Origin: Ascarosepion bandense
Lineage: Eukaryota > Mollusca > Cephalopoda > Sepiida > Sepiidae
Direction: 5' to 3'
DNA length: 64,000 nt
Assembly (NCBI GenBank): GCA_037127315.1
Contig: JBBBDQ010001688.1
Span: 2,574,501 to 2,638,500 of the forward strand
The position numbers and the translations under genes were made by a program. The notes under the pieces were generated by a model. That model saw nothing but the letters and a program-made list of their open reading frames with translations. It had not been told where the DNA came from and searched no databases. Below are positions 13,307-24,794 of the stretch, piece by piece (within the stretch, counting starts at the first letter, position 1; each line of letters starts with the position of its first letter).

Positions 13307-16300
13307 TCTTGCTTGCGATTGAACCCTGTAGAGAGGGGGAAATTTCATAAATGGCGGGTATTTATGCTCATTTGAAGTGATTATGAGATAGAACATTCTT
13401 GCTGTTGCCCTTTCTCTGACGTTGAGCCTATGGCCTGGTGGGTGAATATCCGACAGCTGTTAAATCAGTCAGGTTTTAGTTCTGACTTGAGGCAAAATGG
13501 TTAATCTAGCTGTACTGAAGAGCTGTGATAAAGCAAAACAGGCCTGTCTGCAGATGGTGTATATATATATGCAATTAACTGGAAATAACTAGTCATCCTA
13601 CTTTATAATTTTTTTTCTTTTCCAATTCTCAAATATCTTTGATTTGCATTATTGAAAGAAAAATGTTGCACCAATCTTTCAGTTTGGGAGTGCCTTCCAC
13701 GTGTTTTTTTTTTTCTAATCACTGTTTGTAATCCAAGAATGTAAATATTTATAAAATTCAGCTTATTCCACTGGGCTTAGAGTGGAAAAATAAATTATAT
13801 GAGATTATCTGCTGAAAAGCCAGTGACTTGCAAAAGTCTCCCTGGGTATGGATTGTGACTGGTGCCCACTATCTTCCACCCCCAAACAAAATTGCAACAA
13901 TATATTTAGTTTTTTTCTCTTCAACAGATCCATTATTCACAAAGTTTTATCACAATCAGTTAGAGGAAATGTTTAAATAAGATACATTAACACATACAAA
14001 TTAGACAAATTTTATTTATTTATTTCAAAGTTGAGACGCAAAAGAAAGTTTATAAATGTTTTTTTTTTTTTGAAAAGTAACAAGCAATGTGATTCAGTAT
14101 TATACAAATACTAAAATTCGTAAGGCGTTTAAGATCATCGTTGTGTGGTGAATGATGTGTATGTGTAACATGTAGCACGAGAGATTTTTTTCTTTTTTTT
14201 TTCTTTTTTTTTTGAATAGGGAACTTACTGTAAGTTCACTATGAGAAAAAAAATAGGGTTCCTGAAATTATCAAATTAGTGATTTTCATTTGTTTTGGAA
14301 TAGTCTATTTGTTTTATTAATTTTTGTGAGAAAAATTATTATAATCTGGGAGGAGTCTTAAATATTTTTGGAGAGAAAAGATTAAAAGAAAGATTCTGAT
14401 TGGTTGGAAAACAAATTTCACTCCTTTGAAAATTCGTGGTTCTCTAGAACCTGTTTTGTAGAAGAAAGATCATATCTTTTTGTTAAGGGGAAACTGTTGG
14501 CTTTCTATAAATCAGTCTGCAGAATATTGAATTTAATATCACAGAATACTAGATAACACATTTATCAACAAATTCTTTCTGAGCACTTTTCTTTATTTCT
14601 TTGGTTAGAAATCATTTTCACTATTTACTTTTTATAAACAACAACATAAAAGGTGTTAAACTCAATAACTTTTTTTATTCAAAATGCCGCTTGATCTGTT
14701 TGCTCCCAGCATTCCCTCTTGGGACCAGAAGTTCTTATAAATCATCGTCATCAATGTTATAAAACATTCCTCTTCTTAAAGTAATTTCTTATTTTCTTCA
14801 TTAATTTTTAACTTTTCCTAATTACATGTGCGTTGTGGCGCAATGGATATCGGCTCGGAACGAGAAATCAGGGAACCGAGTTTGAATTCCAGTTGAATTC
14901 CTTGCATTCACTTACACGCAAATACCCTTGGGAAAGGTATTAATCCATCTCTTCCCTCCAGTTATGGGTTAAATAATAGGACAGATTGGGTTCTATAGCC
15001 TTGGTCGGCAACCAGTCTACTGCAGAAAGCAATGGCAACCTACTGCGGAATAATCTTCTGCCCAGTCAGTCTTCGAGACATGATCGCCAAAGCGTGTATC
15101 ACGTATGGCACTTAACTGACTGAATTACAAGTCAAGATTTGTTTTGTCTACAATCTAAGGGTGATAACTTACTCACTTTGTAAAATCAACAAATATTTTG
15201 GAGTATGTATTATCGGCTCTGAACGAGAAACCGGGGAGCTGAGTTCGAATTCCAGTTGAATCCGTTGTATTCACTTGTGCACAAATACCCTTGGGAAAGG
15301 TATTAATCCATCTCTTCCTTCCAGTTATGGGTTAAATAGCAGGACAGATTGGGTTCTATAGCCTTGGTCGGCAACCAGTCTACTGCAGAAAGCAATGGCA
15401 ACCTACTGCGGGATAATCTTCTGCCCAGTCAGTCAGGTCTCTTTCAAGACATGATCGCCCAACCGTGTATCACGTATGGCACTTAACTGACTGATTGTCT
15501 GTTTACTTTGACTTTTTGTTTTCTCGTGTTATTCAATTGATAATCTTTGCAATGATTACTACTTGGTTTCTTTCTCAAAAGTCTGTTTTCAAAATCAAAA
15601 AATGAAATGTTTTCTATTTCTATAGAAATTTCTTTGAATAGTTCTCACAATATATGACCTGTTGTTAGTGTCTGCTGATTTAATCATTTCTTTAGTGTTC
15701 AATTATTTTTTGTTATCCAATATTGTTCTGTTTCCTTTTTTTATGGATTTTAAGTTTCTGGCATTATGGAATCTGTTGAAATTCTTTTCCATTCTGGTTT
15801 TTGCCAGTTTGTTTCTCTCCCTGATTTGTGTGAAATCAGGACATCTTGGTAATAACTTTTTCGGATGTAAATGTAATGTGGGTCTTATATTTCTTCCCAT
15901 ATAATCCTGCAGGACTGACTCCTGGGGCTTGAATTTGCATACACAGTTATGCCATTAATGTTTTAAATGTTTGTTTAGAAATTCTTTTTGCTATCTTAAC
16001 AGCACTTTCTGCTTTTCCATTTGCCTGAGGATAATGTGGACCTAATGTCATACATTTAAATCTGGAACTATTTTCAAAATCTCTGAAAGAGTAACTTGTG
16101 AATTGTTTCCCATTGTAACTGACAAATCCTGTAGGAATTTCCCAACACAAGAAGAAATTTTTCAACTTCTTATAACACAATCACTTGTAAATGGATTAAT
16201 CTTTGCTATTTCTATATATCTTGAGAAATAATATATTATTTTAAATAATAAATTAAGAAATAATATATTATTTTGGTACTCCTCCAAATCCTGATATATT

Positions 16301-17442
16301 CTAGGCCACTATACCAATTCTTTGGTTCTCACTCAGAATTTTAGTCCCAATTGACTATTATGGAGTGTCCAGGTTTTTAAGGTATCACAATTCTGACTTG
16401 GAAAATATGGTCTTGTGCCTTTTTTTATTCTTCCTTTTTTATGTGTCCGTCCATTAAGTGTGACGTGCATTATTTCTGGTAATACTGTATCTTGTTTAGT
16501 AGCTATTTTTATTTTGTTGAATTTCTTATCCAAAGTTTGTCTGGTTCTTGCCACACAGTCTGTGTACATTCCAACTTCTTTGCTGGTGTTATTATCAGTG
16601 TCAGATAAAGGGTTTCTTGATAGTGTATTAACATTTAAAGGATTTGAGTCCAGTGATATGTCAGCCAAACTTCTCACATGCTTATACAAAGCTTAAACAC
16701 TCTTTCTCAATTTGTGCATATTTACTCTCAGTATTGTTGAGTGTGTGTGTGGCAAATACTATTATTTTTAAAATGCCATTTTGGTGCTTGAGTTAGTAAT
16801 ATTATACTTTTTTAAATCCTGCACTCATTCAGTGTCCTTTTTTTAATAATTTCATCTATGGTTGCATTATTTCTGACAAGTTTGGTAAAAATGTGCTTGA
16901 GTATCTGATCATGCCAATTATATTGTGTAGTTCACTTATATTTGTAAGTACAGATAACTCCTGGAAGGCTTTCTTTGCTGGAGTGAATTCCATCTTTAGA
17001 AATTACAAGCAGTATAGTCCGGCGTTGCTCGGGTGTAATGAAAGCTTTAAAGCTAATCCATGGTTCTGGAGCTCAGACTCTTTGGACGTTGGCACGAAAG
17101 ACTAAAAAGCAATAGTTGTTTCCAGTTAAAGCGAAACCATAGACTGAAGAAACAATGAATGGATGTAAGTCAAATCTTGATTTCCTAATATCGATATCAA
17201 ATTTTCTGCACTATTGTAAGAACTGCAGCCTTGAAACTTCTGAATATCGTTTCTTATGTCTTTGTGTATGAGTGTATCAAATTTGATTAAAATTGGACCA
17301 CTCCTTTTATAACCCGATTATTTTTTAATTTTCCGATATTTATCAGGGGTACCTCAACACAAAACCTAGCTAAGAACACTCGCAGACACTTATAGTACAA
17401 CTGTAAATTTTCATGAAAATCGGTTCAGTCTATAGGTAACGG

Positions 17443-17478
<36 letters not shown>

Positions 17479-18599
17479 CTGTTTACAAATAAGTTTAGAT
17501 GTGCCCAAAACATTCTAGTTGTGTGTTTGAATTTCCACTTTTCTTTATTGATCTTAAGTTTTGTAATGTTTCAAGTATATTTTCTAGTCTTTTGTGTTCT
17601 TCTATAGCTCTACTACAGATTAGAACATTCATGCAATGGGCAAATAAAGGTTTTCACTGGTTCTGGTAATTGGTAATTTTTCCATTTGATGTATTGTTTC
17701 TTTTAGGCATAAAGACATTGAATTTTTTTCAAAATTTAATCATACTTCTTGCTTCCCATGCAACTGATTTGAGTTTATTTTCACATAGTATCCAGGTTTG
17801 TATAGTCAAACGTCTTTGGGTTGGTTAATTTTTCTTTATAATTGAGTCCTGTTCTTCAAGAAAATAATTCCCCTCTTTTAGAACATACCCTTCTCTGACA
17901 CCATGTTCCACTGGACTTAGAATGGAAAGATATATCTGATATGAGACTGGTTGATGAAAAGCTGAAGCAACACAATGACAACCCAAGGCATGCTAAACTC
18001 AACTATTTTATTCAAACTGCCATTCGATAATTTTGCTCCCAGCATTTCCTATTGAGACAGGAAGTGCTTATCAATCATTATCAGCATTATTAATGTTATA
18101 AAACTGCTTGCAAGAAGACTGTTGTGCCAATCTCTCAAATGGGGTAGTCCTGCCACATTTTTTTTTTCTTTTTCTCTCTTATCAATGTTAGTTATATAGT
18201 CATAAATGTAAATATTTATAAAGTTTAACTTAAAAAAAAATAATTGTTGCACTAATCTTTCAAATGATTTAACTGTTTAGCATTCAGTCAGTCAGTTAAG
18301 TGCCATACGTGATACACGGTTGGCCGATCATGTCTCGAAAGAGACATGACTGACTGGGCAGAAGATTATCCCGCAGTAGGTTGCCATTGCTTTCTGCAGT
18401 AGACTGGTTGCCGATCAAGGCTATAGAACTCAATCTGTCCTGCTATTTAACCCATAACTGGAAGGAAGAGATGGATTAATACCTTTCCCAAGGGTACTTG
18501 CACGTAAGTGAATGCAATGAATTCAACTGGAATTCGAACTTGGCTCTCCGATTTCTCGTTCCAAGCTGATATCCACTGGACCACCACGTTAAGTTTATT

Positions 18600-18639
<40 letters not shown>

Positions 18640-20161
18640 CCAGACAACTGGATTGGTTATCATTGCTGATCGTCTTAACCATCACAGGTTCATTTCACAT
18701 TTCCGGAGCATTCATCGGGGCTCTTTCTTCCTTGAGTCACCTGAAGTGTCTGTGAGAAAATTATTACCTGAAGCCTGGGGTGAGTTGTTCTGTTTTGATA
18801 TTATCAAGTCACTATAGAAATTGCTTACTCCATTGTACAGGTAGCACGGTGGTTACCAACACAAAATGTTGAATTGATGAACAGAGTTCAAATTTTGACA
18901 GTTCACTTTGCACTTAATGCTCTTGGGAAAAGGCATGAATTCATCTCATCCCTTGCCCCCACTCCCAAAGCTGTGGTTTAAATAGCAGAGTATACTTGGC
19001 TCTCAAGCCTTGGATAGTAATTAGTTTGTTCTTTTGTGCATTGTATCCTTTCAGGACATGGCTCTCCACAAACTTTCTATCCTCTGTAGCACTTAACAAT
19101 GCTTTTTGTTTTCTTTTCTTTTATTTCACAATCCTTCTCATTCCTTGTTCTGCCATGCATTTACACAAGTTTGCTAGGTTTGCCTTCAATATGTTCTGTG
19201 AGTATCACATTCTTCAAGCTCTCTTTCCTCATTATGTTTAACCAATATTTTAATTGATAACTGTTCTTTTTGTTTGCCTTTTTCTTCAAACTTCCATATG
19301 GCTCACAAATATTATTCATGGTCTTCTCCTTATTCTTTGAGTGCTTCATGTTTTTTCATCTGTGAGAAAATTGTCCATAATTCACTACCATATGGAACGA
19401 TTTGAGTTCTGTACTCTTTTCTTTTCTTCATAATGGATACATAAAATGTACACCATAAACATGCAAATAAGCAATCCACTACCTTTTGCCATCTTTGAGA
19501 CAATCTCATGATTCTAGCCTCCTAGAATTTGGAAGATATAAAGTCAGGCAGTGGCAGTTGTGGAACTCTGAAAAGGGGGAGGTCCACTTAAGGGCCGAGA
19601 TTTTTCTGAGAAGGGGGGCAAACTCAAGTAGCATAATTACTCATTTGACCTTAGATCACTGACTGCCTATGTGTTTACATATCAAGTTGGGGACATTATT
19701 TCTAATTAACATCTTCCTTCAAATTAAAATATGACTATTAAATCTCTTTTTCTTCCTAGCAACATGTCTTTCTATCTATATAGTTGTTTTATTTTGTTTT
19801 TCTTTCAAAATGGTCTCTGTATGTGGCCCCAAAAAGACTAAATGGAAAAGAAAACGCAGAGGGGAAAAGTTATGAAGATCAAATCTTATAAAAATTAGAG
19901 ACTAATCAGTTTCATAAATTTTTAAGCTTATAAAGGTAGAAGAGCTGCCAAAATCTGCACCCTCACCCCTAGAATCGCCACTGAGGTCAGATGAGTACGG
20001 CAGATGTAATAAGACATGACAAACAAGCTGTAGCAATTTCTGCTGTGTATCCAAAGACATGAGGTCTGGCGCTGTCATCAGACTATTATTATTATTACCA
20101 TGAACATTTGTTAGGTGTATGTTGTTACATCTTTTATTTTACTTGTTAGTTGATAATCCTT

Positions 20162-20213
<52 letters not shown>

Positions 20214-23200
20214 TTATATATTTATCTGTAAATTCAGATTACATTTAGTGGGGATAGCTATTTCAACATGTCAGTTTGAGACATGCATTGTCAACCCCAG
20301 TCAACCAAGGAATGGAGAAAAGTTCTTGTCCAGGAGCAAGGGTTAGTCAAGGAAGGGGGTGAGGAATGTTAGTTATAATAGGTTTAAGCTGAGGAGAATC
20401 GTAGTAGTAATTTCTTTTGGTAGTGGAAGGCAGGTGATTTGACCATTGGGTTAGTGGTTGTAGATAGGAGAGAACAAGTTATGGATTCACCAAATTCAAA
20501 ATCTATGTAGGAGGCAAAATCTATTATGAATAAATGGAAGAAGGAAATAATTAGTGAAATTTAAATTTACAATGGTAACGACACATGGTAATAAATTCAT
20601 TACATTTATTCAGAGGTACATTCTGATATTGAAATTTCAAAATTCTAATTTTTTCTGTTAACTATAAATTGCATCTGTCACCTAGACTATTAGTAAGTGC
20701 CGTGCCTATCAGCTTTCTTCCTTCAATTCCCAGTATTTTCTGAAAAGGGCTGTCTGATACCTTAAAATAGGGTTGGTAAAGGAGCACCTGTGCATATAAA
20801 ATCTTTGTTTCTATATTCCCCCTGAAATTCTGATGTACACGTCATAGTTTCCTTGTTTTCTTTGGGAGAGATGGTAGCTTGATAGATCACATTTATAGAT
20901 CTACATTTATCTTCAATCGGACAATTTTCTCTGGATCTGCAATTACAGAAATGTACTTCTGAATAAACTTAATGAATTTATTAACATGTGTCGTTACCAT
21001 TGTAAATTTAAATTTCACTAATTATCTTCTTCTTCCATTTATTCGTAATAGATTTTGCCTCCTACATGGATTAGATTTTAAATTTGGTGAATCCGTAGCT
21101 TTTTCCCTTCTACCGACAACCACTAACCTAATGGTTAAACCACCTGCCTTCCACTGCCAAAAGAAATAGCTACTACAATTCTCCTCAGCTTAAACCTATT
21201 GTAACTAACATTCCTCACCCCTTCCTTGACTAACCCTTGCTCCTGGACAAGAACTTTTCTCCATTCCTTGGTTGACTGGGGGTTGACAATGCATGTCTCG
21301 AACTGACATGTTGAAATAGCTATCCCCACTAAATGTGATCTGAATTTATGAATAAATAAATAAATATCTTCTCTGTAATTTAAACTTACATTGAGCTCTC
21401 TGTTGGATTAGTTTTAATATTTAAACAATATTACTAAGATACTCCTAGATTATTTGGCTCCTGCTGAGAAATTCAATAATAAAAAAAAAAATATATTCTG
21501 CCTGCTAACCTTATCACATCTACAATGGAAAGAAATCTGTCTAAACTCAACATAAAAATTGTTAGTACTGCATCCAAAACAATGAAAGGCTGTAAGTACG
21601 AAACAAAGCTAAGCTAAAATCTGAAAGAGGAGCTAACTCTATTACCAGTTATAATTGTCATAAAAAATACATAGGAGAAACCTCAAGGAGTCTAAATAAA
21701 AGATTATATGAACAAAAAAGGGACATTTTACAAAATAATATGTGAAATATATTGGTTGCTCACTGTAATAAGACTGACCACAATTTTGGCATAAAAAGTG
21801 CTACTCTGATCAAAAAAAAGAAAATAATTCACTTTGGCATAAATCTCCTTAATCGCAAGATTATCCACAGTAAATTTGCACCCTGGCTCTTACAACATTT
21901 CACCATTTTTGTCAGATCTTCTAATATCACAGTGTGGAATACCTGCTTACAAAAGTGACAAAGAGAAAAAGACTCTAAATTTAAAAAAGAAAATTCTAAA
22001 ATTTTGATATACATTCATGTATTAAATAAAATTTATATATAAAATTAAAATCTTTTCAGCATTTAACAGGAAATTTGAATACTGGGAAATAAGGCTAAAT
22101 ACTAACTGGTTAAAAGTTTTAGATCCTATTTAAACAAATCTTTAATTAGTAAACACTTCACAAAATTTTGTCATTTGTGTTCAAGCATTAGCACTGTCAG
22201 CATCACCCACTGGTAGCTTCTGAATTATATTAAGTAAAAACATGGCTAGAGCTAAAAAGTTGACAATTTGAACATAACAGAATTGTCGAGCTGTAAAAGT
22301 AAGATCTTCCTCAATGTGTCTTCATTGGTGAAATTGGACATAGAAAAACTGCTGTTGTGAACTTCTAAAGACTCTGAGAGATACAGAACCAGAATTTCAA
22401 GTAGTCAACTCAAGAAAAATTTGTTGATGTTGAATAGAAGGATTTGATGGGTTGTCTGGTAAGACACCAGCTGATCATTGAACTAGTTTTAAGGCACTTA
22501 AGATGCAGAATCATCTGAGAGCTCCCTCTCTGCCTTCCATTGACTTTCAGGAAAATTACTTGTTGCACTTTCTCAGGCAAATGTTCTCAAATGACATGGA
22601 GTGGAAAGACTATATTGAATCCATTGCTACGTCAGCTGTTAAGAAATTTGGTTCATTGTGTTGTGTGAGACAATTTTTCTCTCCAGAATTTATCTTGCAT
22701 GTCTTTAAATAATACCACTCATCCATGCTTTGAATATTGCTGCTACATATGGTCTGATGCCTCTGCTATAAAATCCAAAAGAGAATCAGCAATATTATTG
22801 GTTTTGATTTGGTGTCTTGGCTTCAGTCACTTTCACATGGCTGATACCTCTCTGTATCTTTTCTATAAGTACTTTCATGGTAATTGTTTGGATAAGGTCT
22901 TTGCTATGGTACCTAGACTTTTCAAATTTAAGCTCAGTACTAGATTGACATCAAGATCTCATCAATTTACAGTTGAGCTGACTATTATAGCCATAAATTC
23001 TATGCTAACAGTCCCTTTCTCTCAATCTACTCACTTGTGGAACTCCCTTCTGACTCCAGGCTTTCAAGCCAAATTTAATCTTCAAAAAATGAAATGCAAT
23101 GTTAATTGCTATCTACTATCCTTCTGATTACTCTTTCCTTTTCTTGTTCATTATTAATGTTTGTTAATTCTTTTATTCCCTGTAACCCCCAGTGTCTTAG

Positions 23201-23931
23201 TGGCTTCACTGCTTTGATTGGGGTGAAATGATTTATTAAAAAAGAAAGAAAGAATTAGTTTTTACCACTCCCTGGTCTTACCGACTCATCTAAAATGTAC
23301 CGAAATTAAAAAGTGAATGAACAAGGAGGAAAATAAAGCAATACTGTAGTAACATGTGTGCATATATATATATATATATATATACATACATATATATATA
23401 TATTGTCATCCGCAGACAGATCTGTTTCGCCGTATCCCAGCTCATCAGTACGGTTAGACTCCGATTGCTTTTTCACCCAGGATTGAAACCCGACCAAAAA
23501 TGGCATCAGTTGGCGACTCTACCCCTGAGCTATGGGCGTTCGGTGGAAGTAGGCAGACTTTTTAGCGCATATCATTATACGCGCCCAATAGCTAGAGCGC
23601 TCTAATTCATTTCACTGAATGAGCGATGCGTACATGCCAGAGTAGCTACTGTTTATCAAAGTCTACTATTTTTCCAGAGTGCTCAATCAGTGTGTAAGAG
23701 CGTAAATATTGTCATCTGCAGACAGATCTGTTTCGCCGTATCACAGCTCATCAGTACAGTTAGACTCTGATACCTTTTTTTTACCCAGGATTGAAACCCA
23801 ACCGAAAATGGCGTCAGTCGACGGCTCTACCCCTGGGCTATGGACGTTCGGTAGAAGTAGGCAGACTTTTTAGCGCATATCATTATACGCACACAATAGC
23901 TAGAGCGCTCTAATTTATTTCACTGAATGAG

Positions 23932-24001
<70 letters not shown>

Positions 24002-24758
24002 GTGTGTTTCATGAGCTTGTGTATATTTGGGCTTGGTTGGTGGGAGAAGATAAAACATATTGAAATAACATGATGTTGAGATTCCAGCGCTTTTAACTTA
24101 GTTTTTAACAGAACTTCTTGTCAGTTAATTGGTCTCAAAATTATTTTTCTGTTTTCGACTTTGTAGGATTTTTGTGCCCTGTCCACACACCTGATGGAAC
24201 TCCCTGTGGGTTGCTCAACCACATGACTATTGCATGTCAGGTAAGATAATTTAGGAGTTACCTTGGTTTAGACTAAGCTCTTCTGTCTTTTTGGTTATAT
24301 TTCTTTGTTCACTACTCTATTAACGATTACTTTGTTTTCTGATTTTACTAAAATTAATTTTGCTTAATGATGCTTTCAGTCTTCTTCGTCTTATTAAACC
24401 TTTTTATAGTTCCATTGTATTTATTACTTACCTTGTGTTATTACATTGTAAGATATACACTAGATTCATTAAGTGCTACTCAAAGCAAAATTTCTCTTGT
24501 CATAGAATCTCTTAAAAGTTTTTCATTTTGGCAGTTTTGTATCCAAATGTAAACAAAGATTTCTGCTTGAAGTTTCTCAAATATTTAGGTTGGTAGATGA
24601 AAATAAATATGATGTTTATTATATAAATGGAGTTTACTCAAATATGAGTGTCTGCTATAAATAATGTTTAAAGTGATAAATCTATCTGTTTAGTAAAAAA
24701 ACAAAGTTCATTCTAAAATTCTCTTTGTTTATATTTGGATACAAACTACACACACTTA

Positions 24759-24794
<36 letters not shown>

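Larger units (their letters stand above)
13640..18270 (-). mobile_element. Decayed Ty3/gypsy-like LTR element region with nested insertions
   Basis: Minus-strand pol fragments (RT, connection and integrase; listed separately) lie between related flanking sequences. 14640-14790 and 17980-18115 share 'tttgctcccagcatt' and 'atgttataaaac'. 13655-13800 shares blocks with 17895-17960 and 18115-18270 (for example aaatgtaaatatttataaa and ttccactgg.cttagaatgg). I read these as LTR remnants. Two SINEs and a separate repeat interrupt the element. No intact frame remains. Confidence 0.65.

Noticed and set aside
20119..20346. 75-codon plus-strand frame and its 64-codon minus-strand counterpart at 21135-21329 as a duplicated gene
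   Set aside because: The shared protein text simply reflects the inverted repeat arms. There is no start context, domain or codon-level conservation.
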